Shown here: positions 12,391 to 21,916 of the stretch, piece by piece
How positions within the stretch are numbered: position 1 is the stretch's first letter
Layout: each line of letters opens with the position of its first letter
NCBI GenBank assembly: GCA_032622095.1
Contig: CP136062.1
Location: 39,058,918 to 39,122,917, forward strand
Length of the DNA stretch: 64,000 nt
DNA from: Siphonodentalium dalli
Taxonomy: Eukaryota > Mollusca > Scaphopoda > Gadilida > Siphonodentaliidae
Direction: 5' to 3'
Program-made: the position numbers and the translations under genes
Notes under the pieces: generated by a model
The model's input: the letters and a program-made list of their open reading frames with translations, nothing else
What the model was told of the DNA's origin: nothing
Database searches by the model: none

Positions 12391-12880
12391 TTAGTGCCCA
12401 CGGAGGCCAGCACGCCCCACCTGCGCAATAACGGTAACGTTATATTTTTTTATAATGTCTGAGACGGTTAATCTCGTAAAAGGCTTTACGTAAATATGGG
12501 GGGCGGTCTTAGGAAATGCAGTAAATCCGGAATTAGAAGTAGAAGGCGCCTTGTCATATCGCCTTTTGCTACCCTCGGGTCCTGCTTGTTTCACCTTTCT
12601 TTTCTCGGTAGTACTAGGTAGGGCGTTATAAGTAGAAGGCAAGGCATCAATAGTAGAATGAAAGCTGTTGGACGTTGATGGCAAGCTTTTATTAGTAGTA
12701 GATATCTGTCAGAAGTTGCTGGTAACCTCTCACTAGAAGTACAATGCGCAGTAAATCCAGATGTAAATGGCAAGCGGTCCGAAGTTGCTGCACTAGTAAT
12801 AGTGCACTAAATCCGCTACTAGAAATAGAATGTACTACAGATGTGTTGGAATTTGGCAGCAAGATCAGAAGAATCCTCAT
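12391..12880 (-). pseudogene. Degenerate Ser/Thr/Pro-rich reading frame
   Basis: Three overlapping - strand frames cover this stretch. The best one (12391-12684) has a repeated Pro-Ser-Thr pattern (PSTSNS, ALPST), a basic patch (KRKVKQ) and a distinct C-terminal third. The DNA shows short repeated phrases ('agtagaaggc', 'gtaaatccg'). It looks like a low-complexity protein gene that has acquired frameshifts. Its position opposite PolB near the left TIR suits a structural or accessory Polinton gene, but no family is recognised. Confidence 0.3.
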
Positions 12881-12954
12881 CGCTTATTAGTATAAATACG
12901 GATACCTCTATAGTGCGGGTGCTAGAAGGTTATGAATTGTGATTATATATAGTA

Positions 12955-13290
12955 AACAGAGAAAATGTTGGCACAAACATATAAGTCTAACACCTAGATA
13001 ATTGCGATGGAAGTATTACCAGGCAACAGCTGTGGAGGGCTTATGTATGCTCGGTCTATTTTAGTCTTAATTATCATTGTGTAAATGCCAGATAATATAT
13101 TGTACAGTGAGGCGCGATGCCAAAAATGTTGGCACAGACCATTAAGTCGAGCACTCACATAGTTGCCAGGAAATACTGCCAGGTAACCGGCGTATGTATG
13201 CTCTGGTCTGTTCTAGTCTGTTCTAGTCTTAATTTTCCTTGTGCATGTATGTCGGGAGCCAATATATATATATATTGTAGCGGGTTTAGT
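12955..13290. repeat. Two-unit tandem repeat, about 160 bp
   Basis: Units begin near 12963 and 13124, each with 'aatgttggcacag/aac', 'gccaggtaac'-like and 'tctgttctagtcttaatt'-like phrases. They lie within the Polinton between the left TIR and the PolB exons. An 88-codon frame at 13117-13383 is a repeat reading. Confidence 0.65.
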
Positions 13291-13766
13291 CTACTTTCCT
13301 ATGCAGGTAAACTAACACTACAGAGTTTGGAAAAATCTCACGACAGAAATACGAGCTTTAGTGTCAACAGGTGGAATTTCTAAACGGAAATAACACAATG
13401 GTATGTATAATTAAAAAAAAAATTGTTTTTCTTAAAAAAAAAATTTAATTTTTTTTTTCTTCTTAACAATATAGTCATGTGATATATCAAATTACTCATC
13501 TCGACGTATCCACTACAATTACAGCAATTTTTATCAAACTTACATGTATATATTTTTGAATTATTTAAAGAAATGTTATAACACCACTATTTCCAAATGC
13601 TAAACGTTGGGGGTTATATTACGGCCCTATATCAAAATGGTTTTTCGTTTTCTTTTTTCTTCTTCTTACTCCTTGTATTCCCTTTTAGGAAATCAACCGC
13701 GACAAAGTACCATCACCACCACCACTATTATCTTCTATTGTATCAAACACATAGAGATATCAAGAA

Positions 13767-13865
13767 AAATGTCCGAAGTGCGAATATATTTGCCAATCAA
13801 ATGTCGACAAGCTTAATCATGAAGATTTACATAGGATATTGGATAATATCTGCCAAACGTATTCC
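13767..13865 (+). other. PolB zinc-finger exon A
   Basis: The frame reads a CxxC...HxxxxH finger beginning KCPKCEY and ends at a good donor, TCC|GTGAGT (13866). Further upstream this frame meets a TAG at about 13752, so the 5' limit is unclear. An acceptor-like cccttttag ends at 13688, and an ATG|GTATGT at 13399-13407 could mark an even earlier exon. Confidence 0.5.
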
Positions 13866-13977
13866 GTGAGTATTATCTTTGTATGTATAGTTTTATTTAT
13901 TATACCTAAATAAATTTTCTAATTGTAGGGGAAACAAATTCTGTGGAATTCAATTATTTATTTACTTCTATTTAAAG

Positions 13978-14169
13978 GTTACTCCCAGTGAATTCGCCTG
14001 CAGTCAGTGTGACAAGGTGTATACTCAGAAGAACAACCTCTCTCGCCACTCGCGGGCGCAACACGACGGTATTCAATACCTGTGTTCAAAATGCGGTAAA
14101 CTGTTCAAATACAGAAGCGATAGCGTGAAACACGAGAAGACATGCGCAAGTGTGTTGTATTATAACAAG
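13978..14169 (+). other. PolB zinc-finger exon B
   Basis: A 64-codon open exon between acceptor ...tttaaag (13977) and donor AAG|GTATGT (14170), both in phase 0. It encodes two C2H2 fingers (CSQCDKVY and CSKCGKLF). It is a paralogue of the start of the next exon, so exon B and the 5' part of exon C arose by duplication. Confidence 0.65.
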
Positions 14170-14329
14170 GTATGTATCATATATGTTTAATGGTAAAAAT
14201 TAAAAAAATTTAAAAAAAAACATAAAAAACCCTTTTGCTGTAGGTGGGATAGCTATTATATAATTATATACCAAATATCTACCTACATGTATATATATAT
14301 ATACGAAGCAGTATGAGTATTTTTTTCAG

Positions 14330-15574
14330 GAGGTCGTATTCGCCTGCCATCGGTGTGCCAAGGTGTTTACCCAAAAGAAAAACCTAGCTCGTCACGAGCG
14401 GAAGCAACACGACGGCGTTCAATATCCGTGCTCAAAATGTAGTAAAGTATACAAATACAGAAGCGATAGGGTAAAACACGAGAAGGTATGCCCGGGTACC
14501 CGGACCTCGTATTCGTGTTCAATATGTTCAAAGTCGTTCGATGATAAAAGCAACAAAAAGAAACACGAACTGATATGTGTTTGTACCCACCACGTGTGTG
14601 ACGTTTGTCAAATGAGATGTGCTACGGCGGGGGGACTCAGACAACATAACAACACTCATCAACGACAACAGAAAAGAAAACGTAGCGATATAACCTATTC
14701 CGTAGCGGCCAAACATCCTAAAAGGAAAGTACCAATAAATTGTTATTGCTGTCGGCAATGCACCGAAAAATTCCCTAATCGTCACGAGTTATATCTACAC
14801 AGAAAAAATATACACTTTCAAACCGGGGGTGGTATACAGAAAAAAACGTGGGGAGACGAGCCACCGCCTTGGCAAGATAACACCGGAGCGAATGACTCTG
14901 ATTTAGAAGAAGTGTATTTAGCTAATAGGGACACGATATTACAACAACACAAGAAAGGAGCGATATATAACTTATACAATTTCCCACTAACCAACGAGGT
15001 CACTATAAAAACACTGATCACTTGTATACGAAAAATATATAAGGACAAGAAAAGTGCTATGCGCGTAAACCTAATGTTCGGAGTAATACTGAAGAACAAA
15101 GAAAATGGTAGATACCGCTACTACGCCCCGTATAAGAACAGCGCCGTATTTGATACCCCAATGTACCTTTCCAGGAGGGCGGATATCAGAAAGCTGAAAT
15201 CCAGATTGAGTGAAATGGATATGACCCCAGTTCTGCTGAAATCGAGACCTGACACCGCCTGGGTTCCGGTGTTAATAAACAACGTAAATTTCGAGGTTTT
15301 CGGCTTGAACTATCCCGTAGGGGACGTCCCAGATTATCTCGCGCGAAAGATGAGTATTCACACTCTAATCAACAATGTACGAGGCGGACGACGATACAAC
15401 GACAACCTATGCGCTTTTCGCTGTATCGCGCTCCACAAAGGATATAAACTTTATAATCTGGAAAATGCGACCAAGCAATATTTCAGCGAGTGGAAAAAGT
15501 ATAAATCAATCGGCAAGCACTTCGACGGGTATGCTTCGAAGAGTTTCCCGACCTCGAAAAATTGTTCAAACTAA
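14330..15574 (+). other. PolB exon C, fingers plus N-terminal region
   Basis: The acceptor ttttttcag ends at 14329, and the frame is open from 14330 to 15574. It holds five or so C2H2/C2HC-like fingers, then the conserved Polinton PolB block with YNFPLTNEVTIKTL and NLMFGVILKN. The sequence DNLCAFRCIALH near the end has the D..C spacing seen in OTU-type cysteine protease domains. This domain assignment is a guess. The reading frame changes near 15530. Confidence 0.7.
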
Positions 15575-17412
15575 ACCTGGAGGTGTACAATTTAAACAAA
15601 GAGGGTTTCGCCGTATCAGTGTACATGTCCAGGAGAAAGCACGATACAACCTTATATGTCAATATTTACGAAAATCATATGATGTATATAAAGAATTTCG
15701 CTCAATATGCGAGCAAGTACCAATGCGTCAGCTGCGATCGCCACTTTCCGAAATCTTATAATTTACGACGACACCAAGTGATTTTCGTCAACCAGACGGA
15801 GTTCGTATACCCCGGTGGGTTTTACAAGGATTTCGAAAGCATCTTCATCCAGTTGGAACAACAAGGCATACACGTACCGAAGAACGAGCGAATATATCCG
15901 TGGTTTATTTGTTTCGATTACGAGTCGCTGCTTCAAAAGGTGGACAATGACGCATCCGGTCAGAATCTTGAATGCGAATATAAAGAATACTGCCGAAATA
16001 CTCCGAAGATATACCAATTCATCAACGCTACGAGGCCTCAATTTTTCCGTCGCCACAGACAACGGGTGAGCGAGGAAGAGATTTTGAAAGGTATCACAGA
16101 CGACGAGCTGTTCGGAATGATCGAGGTCGATATTGAAGTTCCGTCGAATGGCCGACTTCGCTGCCCTCGACACCCGCACTCGATCCTCACGAATATTTCG
16201 CTGAAATGTCCCCGATTTTCTGCAACACCGATATTCCCTTCGACGCTATCGGCGAACATATGCAAGATCACGCGCGGGAGCACGATCTTTTGCCAAAGCC
16301 GTGTCGTCTCTTGGTCGGAGGTATGAAGGCCAGGCAAATTGTATTGGCGAGCCCTCTGCTGAAATGGTATTTACAGCACGGTATAGTAGTGACGAAGATC
16401 TACCAGGTAGTGGAGTATCGGTCCCAATGCTGTTTCCAATCGTTCGTAGACCGGGTCAGCGACGCTAGGAGAATGGGCGACCTGCATCCCGATAAATCTA
16501 TAATAGCCGACACGATGAAGGTGATAGGGAATTCCACGGATCTATGATAATGAATAAAATGACGCATCGAGATATCAAGTATATTCAGGGAGAGAACAAA
16601 ACCTCTCTCAAAATCAATGAACCACGATTTCGAAAATTGGAGTGCCTGGACGAAGAAGAGGAATATTATGAAGTCGAAATGGCTAAGCAAAAAATCAAGC
16701 TGGACCTATCTATCCAAGTGGGATTCTTTATTCTGCAATACGCTAAACGAAGAATGTTGAAATTCTATTACGATTTCCTCAATTTATACGTGGAGAGACG
16801 TAATTTCGAATACCTAGAAATGGACACAGATTCGCCGGGAAAACGCTCAGAGACGTAATCAAACCGGACATGTTGCATAAGTATGACGAAGGTATGTCGG
16901 GCTTATGTCACGATGATAACTCGGAGGATCGCTGGTTCCCGAGGACTTGTTGTACGATACACGCCGCTTTCGACAAACGAAAACCGGGATTATTTAAGCT
17001 AGAATACAGCGGAGACGAGATGATCGGGCTTTGCTCGAAAACCTACATCGTCCGAAAGGCGAAGGTGGTTAAACCTTCCAGTACCAGAATCGTCGAATAC
17101 GGGCTACTGAGGAAAGCTATCAATCTGAAAAAGAAGTCACTCCCGAAATTTCGAAAAACGAATGAATATAAAATCAGCTCCAAGGTATTACGAAAATGCA
17201 GCATTAAAGCGCCGATGTCTATTTATAGAAGGGTACTTCGAAGCGGACGAGTAGGATCAGGGACGAACCGCGGATTCAGTGCTAGACACAACACCATATA
17301 CACGTACACGCAGGAGAAGAGAGGTTTTTCATATTTTTATTGCAAAAGAGAGGTACTGAGATGCGGGATACGCACGCGACCGTTAGATATTACATTAACT
17401 CCGGTAAAATGA

Positions 17413-17565
17413 AGGATGGGAGCCCCCCAGTATACACACGGAATAGAACAACAACAAACAAAAAACAAAACTACGCCGGTAAATACGCCTCTCTCATACG
17501 CAGTTCGGTGGGGTGGTAAACCCCCCCCCCCCACCCACCCTACGCTACCCGACTTTTTTTTTTTA
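17413..17565. other. Convergent junction with poly-C and poly-T tracts
   Basis: This is the gap between the ends of PolB (+) and protease (-). It has a C tract of about 13 bases near 17520 and a T tract of 11-12 near 17554. For the - strand, AATAAA (17562-17567) overlaps the protease stop. For the + strand, AATAAA occurs at 17609-17614. These are plausible polyadenylation signals for the two converging units. Confidence 0.5.
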
Positions 17566-18021
17566 TTAAACACAAAACGGATAAATATTTGCTACGTAAT
17601 TATATACGAATAAATCGTTCGCGCGTAAATCTCCGAATAGCGACTCGAAGTCGGTCGTAGAACGTCCGCTAAACTTCCATTTCAAATACAATAGGCAGTA
17701 TTGTCCGCATACTTTACTATCGAAACTTTGAAAACGTCTGGAATTATGAACGACCGCTATTCCAGATCTATTCAAGTATTTCGTTACGTGGAAACTATAC
17801 GTCCCGGACCGTAGCCGCGTAACTGTCGAAATATTCTACTACGTCCTTATGTTTATATATAGCTAGCAATGAAATCCTTCGCTTCCTGACGGGTCCGTAT
17901 TGAGTATAAGACCTCGACCGTTCCTTATCTCCAGAATTTTATCCGCCGGAAATACGCCCTCCGCCCGTTTAGACAATATCGGATCGGCTTCGATGCAGCA
18001 TTTCAATTGAACGGTATTCAT
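17566..18021 (-). pseudogene. Adenain-type cysteine protease, broken
   Basis: This is the C5-like maturation protease of Polintons, which cleaves capsid and core proteins. The frame starts at ATG 18021, overlapping the capsid stop as ATGA. It reads GVFPADKILEI and LILNTDPSGSEGFH (with the catalytic His), then hits stops. The central part with EYFDSY is in another frame. The C-terminal part (17566-17775) returns to an open frame with FQSFDSKVCGQYC, which holds the oxyanion Gln and nucleophile Cys. At least two frame breaks separate these blocks. The order His, Asp, Gln, Cys and the spacing match the family, so identity is secure although the gene is dead. Confidence 0.8.
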
Positions 18022-19337
18022 TCCGTGATAACGTTTCTTTGCTGGTCTATTTGAAATAATGCCGGCGTTTCGCTGTATATTATGCAGGACACGGCCTCCG
18101 TCAAAGCTTCTCCGAAATCTGCTTGCAATCTGATATTACCTCGTTTAAGTAGCGGCAAGGACGCGGTACCCGGTCCGAAGTTCGGTTCCAGATCGTAGCA
18201 AAACAATGTATAACCATTTTCGTATTCCTCCATTTTAATACCGTTATCGCGATTTTGACGCCATATTCCGCTAAATTCCATCATATCTACGTAGGAATTT
18301 GTGAACGTTTGCCCCTCGGTCGAAGTGAAGTTGAGTTTCGTAGGACTGGACCTTCCGACGGAAACGCCGTCTCGAGTCAAACTAATTTGAAGAATATCAA
18401 AATTTTGAAAGTTATAAGGGTTCTTCGAGAATTTACCCATCACCGCCGAACTCGAAACAAAGCCGATTACGAGTCTCGTGGGCGAAAAGCCTTGGAAAAT
18501 ATTATCCCAACTGAATAAGCTTTGACCACTTTGAATTGACATCATCTTGACTTGGGAGCTGTTGTAAGGATATTTCGCCGTGACGGTTTCGAGCGTTTGG
18601 TTGAGCGCCAAAATAACAGCTGGATATACCTTGACCTTGCAGGTTTCTAGTATCGCGTCCTCTATATGTACTTTATACGTCGCGGCGTCGTCGGTCGTCA
18701 TCAGACAAAACGACGGATCGGTGCGATACAATCTCACGACCACGTCCACTTGATTCAATAGATAACGATCTTGCAAAAATACGTCGTGGAGTATAGGTCC
18801 GCATAAATCCACGGTTTTGCTATCTGCCGTCTGCTTCGAACGCCTATTTAATCCGTCGTTCCTCGTGTCTGCACTTTCCATATGTCCGGATTTATCTTCG
18901 TGAAATAACTGACTTTCCAGCTGCGTTATTTTAGCGACATACCCGTATTTCAAGAGCGTCTGAATAATACTCTTGTACTGGTAGTTATTGGTGTTCGAAG
19001 ATACCAACTTCCCGGACATGAATACGTCTACTTGTTCGAACATAGAGGACATAAAAAGATTGACCGGTCCGACTTTATCGGTGTCTGCGATGGACGAGCC
19101 GTCTTTTTTCGTAATTTTAGCTTTTACGTGTAACCGACTTCTTTTCAAATCCAGATATTCCATCGCATTCTGTCCCGATATGTGGAACTCTATAGGCGAG
19201 AGGTCGGAGAGTTGAGACACCGGACGGTTTTCTTTGAAGTTTATACTCTGAACTCCGGTTTGATGAGGCGGTAATTCGAAAAGATTAAGCGAGCTGGGTT
19301 GCGCCTCGCGGAACGTTTCTTTGTTTAGGACGGACAT
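18018..19337 (-). CDS. Major capsid protein, double jelly-roll (F54H12.2-like)
   Basis: About 440 aa, fully open. It belongs to the family usually labelled 'uncharacterized protein F54H12.2' in animal genomes, which I take to be the Polinton double jelly-roll hexon-like capsid protein. Visible blocks: NLFELPPHQTGVQ near the N-terminus, PIEFHISG and EYLDL (N-terminal jelly roll), VNLFMSSMFEQVDVFMSGK, HDVFLQDRYLLNQVDVVVRL in the middle, then KNPYNFQNFDI, YENGYTLFCYDL and a C-terminal IDQQRNVI. I prefer the second Met (19337, MSVL) over the first (19352), because family members start close to that point. It overlaps the upstream gene's end and the protease start (ATGA at 18018-18021). Confidence 0.82.
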   Translation of the reverse strand: MSVLNKETFREAQPSSLNLFELPPHQTGVQSINFKENRPVSQLSDLSPIEFHISGQNAMEYLDLKRSRLHVKAKITKKDGSSIADTDKVGPVNLFMSSMFEQVDVFMSGKLVSSNTNNYQYKSIIQTLLKYGYVAKITQLESQLFHEDKSGHMESADTRNDGLNRRSKQTADSKTVDLCGPILHDVFLQDRYLLNQVDVVVRLYRTDPSFCLMTTDDAATYKVHIEDAILETCKVKVYPAVILALNQTLETVTAKYPYNSSQVKMMSIQSGQSLFSWDNIFQGFSPTRLVIGFVSSSAVMGKFSKNPYNFQNFDILQISLTRDGVSVGRSSPTKLNFTSTEGQTFTNSYVDMMEFSGIWRQNRDNGIKMEEYENGYTLFCYDLEPNFGPGTASLPLLKRGNIRLQADFGEALTEAVSCIIYSETPALFQIDQQRNVITE

Positions 19338-19686
19338 TATCAAAAGAGTCACGCTTCCGTCTCTTGGCAGTGATCTGCGCCTTACTGACGAGTTTCCGTT
19401 TTTTACCTCTTTTTATAGCCGCTTGCCTCTGAATTTGACTCTTGGCTCGTTCCACATCTTGTTGGGAGGGAGATACGAGCGACACTTCGATTTCCCCTTG
19501 AGGCGGAACCTGTTCCGTAGAATATCTTTCGATCGGTATCATATAGGTCGGTTGAATATAACCTACACCGCCACCGCCGGTTTGAACGTTATAGTTATCA
19601 GCGTACGTGTTAGTTTTACCGCCGGCGATATTGCGGTAAAATCTCAACCATTTTTGCGTGTCCGGTATATAGAGTTTGTCCATCAT
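19285..19686 (-). CDS. Small basic capsid-cluster protein
   Basis: 133 aa. The N-terminal half is neutral, with WLRFYRNIAGGK, a Gly stretch (QTGGGGVGYIQ) and YMIPIERY. The C-terminal half is very basic and nuclear-signal-like (KRGKKRKLVS, AKRRKRDSF). Proteins of this layout sit next to the capsid gene in related elements. A DNA-binding core or minor capsid role is inferred from charge and position. Its start overlaps the preceding gene's stop as TAATG (19684-19688). Its last codons overlap the capsid start, and the last residues past RKRDSF may be a tail extended by mutation. Confidence 0.6.
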   Translation of the reverse strand: MMDKLYIPDTQKWLRFYRNIAGGKTNTYADNYNVQTGGGGVGYIQPTYMIPIERYSTEQVPPQGEIEVSLVSPSQQDVERAKSQIQRQAAIKRGKKRKLVSKAQITAKRRKRDSFDNVRPKQRNVPRGATQLA

Positions 19687-20126
19687 TACGAATAGAACGG
19701 ATACCTTTTGAGATGTAACGTCAACGTCGACGGTTCCGTTAAAAATAAAGCCGGGTTACCCGCTTGATCTCTTATATAGAATTCCATATCATAAATTTCT
19801 TTCACTTTGAGAGGAATATATTGAGGTATCGAGAAACTGTGCGTCCATTTCCCGTTCTTAGACGGGTACACGACGCGCATTAAAGGTTCCGATCGATCAC
19901 TACCGATAGACTCGGTACATATATCACTCATAACGTAAAGGTGTGATTTTCCTTTAGCGGTTTTGGAGTTCTTCGTCGAAGCGTCGATATCGGTGATCGC
20001 CACCATCCAGAAACCATCTAACTTAAGCGGCGAACACAAATGAATACAAAAATTATGAGTATTATTGTCTTTCCAATATTTCAAACTCTGATCGCTCCTT
20101 ATCGTTATATAATAATCCGACTGCAT
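19686..20126 (-). CDS. Penton-like minor capsid protein
   Basis: 146 aa. The N-terminus (DYYITIRSDQS...NNTHNFCIHLCSPLKLDG) followed by FWMVAITDID has the pattern of the single jelly-roll penton base proteins of Polintons: a short beta strand, an asparagine-rich turn, then 'L-G-W-V-A-L-T-x-I'. It is beta-rich throughout and shorter than typical penton proteins. It lies directly upstream of the basic and major capsid genes and overlaps the gene before it by 22 bp. I recognise the pattern but not a close homologue, so the assignment is moderate. Confidence 0.55.
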   Translation of the reverse strand: MQSDYYITIRSDQSLKYWKDNNTHNFCIHLCSPLKLDGFWMVAITDIDASTKNSKTAKGKSHLYVMSDICTESIGSDRSEPLMRVVYPSKNGKWTHSFSIPQYIPLKVKEIYDMEFYIRDQAGNPALFLTEPSTLTLHLKRYPFYS

Positions 20127-20428
20127 TTCAACCTCGGAATAACCGGTTTAAGCAGTATCGGTAGTATATGCTGATATTTGCTCAACAAGTTTCTTCGCTG
20201 CTTGTCCGTTACCCGCTTAGAGACCAAGCGTCGTATAAAGTTTCTATAGTTGTACAACTCGTTTTTGTCTTTGGTAGTCATAGGACAAACGGCATTGAGT
20301 ACGTTGTATACGACTTCGGTTAGTGTGTGCAGTTGATCATCCGACAAAGTTCTTAAAATAGCTTTCCGTTGTGAGTCAGTCGTCGATATTAATATTTTGA
20401 ATAATGCTAAATGTTTTTTTGCGCCCAT
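20105..20428 (-). CDS. Small basic helical protein of the capsid cluster
   Basis: 107 aa, mostly helical and basic. Its pattern recurs in many invertebrate Polintons: an N-terminal helix (HLALFKIL), ILRTLSDDQLHTLTEVVYNVL, a 'PMTTKDKNELYNYR' linker, a basic helix (RRLVSKRVTDKQRRNLLSKY) and a hydrophobic C-terminus (ILPILLKPVIP). The hydrophobic tail suggests a membrane-active or core protein, but the function is unproven. It is the first gene of the capsid cluster. TATAAATA on the - strand at 20483-20490 could be its promoter. Confidence 0.6.
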   Translation of the reverse strand: MGAKKHLALFKILISTTDSQRKAILRTLSDDQLHTLTEVVYNVLNAVCPMTTKDKNELYNYRNFIRRLVSKRVTDKQRRNLLSKYQHILPILLKPVIPRLKCSRIII

Positions 20429-20459
20429 GTTACCGGCTGGAGATATAGAGTCGTTATAA

Positions 20460-21563
20460 TCAGTTATTATCGTTTGACCCGCTATTTATAGTATTGAGGT
20501 CATCTTTTTTTACCCAGGAATCGTATTTGGGACTCGGCCAGCCTTTCCAACTCACTAGGTATTCTTTCCGGCCGCCTCTTTTACGAGATCGAATAACGGA
20601 GTCGATTAAATAGGTTTCTCCCTCGTAGGCCTTGCTCAGCTGATTCTGATAGAATGTACCGGTAATGATTTCTCCGGAATAATCTTTCAGACGGAATTGC
20701 GGAATACCCTGTTTCATAAATCTCTCCGTTATAACGAATAATTCGCGCGTCCAACACTCATCGTATTCTCTCTGAAACGTCCTGCGTAGGTACGATATCC
20801 TAACTAAATCCCCCACTTTGAAGGTATATTTTAGTCGTTTGTTAACCTCGTTGGTTTGATATAGTAAATTCCATAGGGCTGCAGAGTCATCTCGTTTAAC
20901 GCTCGCCGGTCGTCTCTTGATAGTGCGATGATAGGTATTATTATAACTTTCGGTAACTTGGGTGAGTACGTTGACCCATTTATGCGTTTGATTATGGGTC
21001 ATATAGCGGGTGAGCCGCATTTTTATACTTTTAATCGCTCGTTCCGCGTAGTTGGCTTTACCGATATTGTTGGTGGTAAAATAATCAACGCGTTTAGATT
21101 TAAGGTATCTTTTGAATTGAACATTGACGTACTCAGTGCCGGGGTCAGATCTTATCTTTTGCGGAACTCTTCCCTCTGAGAATATAGTTTTAAAAGCTCG
21201 TACTATTTCCTTAGCAGTCTTCGTCCGCAGCGGTACGATCCATACGTATTTAGACATAATATCTATAGCCAAAGCGAAATATAAATAACCGTCATTATCG
21301 AGGCCGTACTTTTCCATATACGCGGTGTCTACGTCCCATTGATAATCCACGGCCGGCGCTACGACTTTCCTTCTCCGGAACTTTCGTTTGTCTTTGTGTA
21401 GGGAATAGCTTTCTTGTTTAGAAAGCCAATCTTTTATTTTGTTTCAATTCAAGACGAATTTACCTTCCTTACGCATTATTCTATACAGCTTGTCGGCTCC
21501 AGCGTACGCAGCTGCGTGGGTGGGGTCATAAAATATAGTCTTCAGGTACTCTTCGTATTTCAT
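20460..21563 (-). pseudogene. Retroviral-type integrase with chromodomain, one nonsense codon
   Basis: This rve (RNase H fold) integrase is the Polinton enzyme that inserts the element, of the 'transposon-derived protein F54H12.3' type. ATG at 21563 overlaps the upstream stop as ATGA. Codon 40 is TGA (21444-21446), and after it the frame stays open to 20460. The catalytic core has WDVDTAY (first Asp), IRSDPGTEY (second Asp) and, 33 residues on, the Glu in YAERAIKS. The C-terminus ends in a chromodomain (KEYLVSWKGWP...YDSWV). The part from the internal Met at 21350 is 296 aa and keeps the whole core, but lacks the N-terminal zinc-binding region. Confidence 0.88.
20483..20490 (-). promoter_or_regulatory. 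Candidate TATA box of capsid cluster
   Basis: TATAAATA read on the - strand, about 55 bp upstream of the ATG at 20428 and inside the integrase 3' end. It would drive the 20428 to 17566 cluster. Based on position only. Confidence 0.35.
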
Positions 21564-21874
21564 AATTTCAACCACTTAAGCCTTTTCTGTTTAGATGATT
21601 TAATTCTCTTTCGCTTCAGCGGAATTCCGGGCGGCGGTGGTAAGGAGATACCTGAACCTAATTGCGTTTTATACGCCTCTGTTTGAGTGGACCGGGTGGC
21701 TACTTCTTCTTCAGATTTATTGCTTTCCTTTATTGGGTATTCAGGTTTAATTCGGGGTTCGTGAGTATCAGTTTTTATCTCCTTATAGTCGTTATTTACG
21801 ACCTCGTCCCCAGTGGTTTCACCCGACAGTAGGTGTTGAAATCTTTCATTCGATAGTAATACCATCTTTTTCAT
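21560..21874 (-). CDS. Lys/Pro-rich small protein upstream of integrase
   Basis: 104 aa. An N-terminal hydrophobic stretch (MVLLSNERFQHLL) is followed by an acidic disordered middle with TRSTQTEAYK, a proline run (ISLPPPPGIPLKRKR) and a basic end (KQKRLKWLKL). Short proteins with this P-P-P-P-G motif and basic tail occur next to integrase or ATPase in related elements. The function is unknown. The stop overlaps the integrase start by four bases. Confidence 0.5.
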   Translation of the reverse strand: MKKMVLLSNERFQHLLSGETTGDEVVNNDYKEIKTDTHEPRIKPEYPIKESNKSEEEVATRSTQTEAYKTQLGSGISLPPPPGIPLKRKRIKSSKQKRLKWLKL

Positions 21875-21916
21875 CTCGACTCTACGCGTTCACAGGCGCA
21901 TATGGTTAGATATTTT

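Larger units (their letters stand above)
13767..17412 (+). pseudogene. polB: Protein-primed family B DNA polymerase, broken
   Basis: This is the replicative polymerase of the element. The N-terminal part carries C2H2 zinc fingers (13767-13865, 13978-14169, 14330-14830) separated by introns. A conserved Polinton PolB N-terminal region follows to about 15530. Next come another finger (YQCVSCDRHF) and the exonuclease I motif FDYE near 15920. Further on are DELFGMIEVDIEVP-type sequence, the motif B region (GNS near 16530), motif C with DTDS near 16820 and the characteristic C-terminal LCSKTY and FSYFYCKR blocks. The frame changes near 15530, 16200, 16540 and 16835. The exonuclease I region is joined almost directly to sequence that normally lies far downstream, so exonuclease II/III and polymerase motif A are missing. 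It is not functional. Confidence 0.88.

Noticed and set aside
13597-13869. 90-codon + frame with His run and hydrophobic start
   Set aside because: It is the out-of-frame shadow of the PolB finger exon, and the hydrophobic part is an intron polypyrimidine tract.
15763-16179. 138-codon - strand frame and similar ones over PolB
   Set aside because: They are antisense shadows of PolB; family motifs are on the + strand.
20105-20428. Candidate protease
   Set aside because: It was considered because the intact protease was missing, but it lacks the His, Asp and Cys blocks. The real protease remnant is at 17566-18021.
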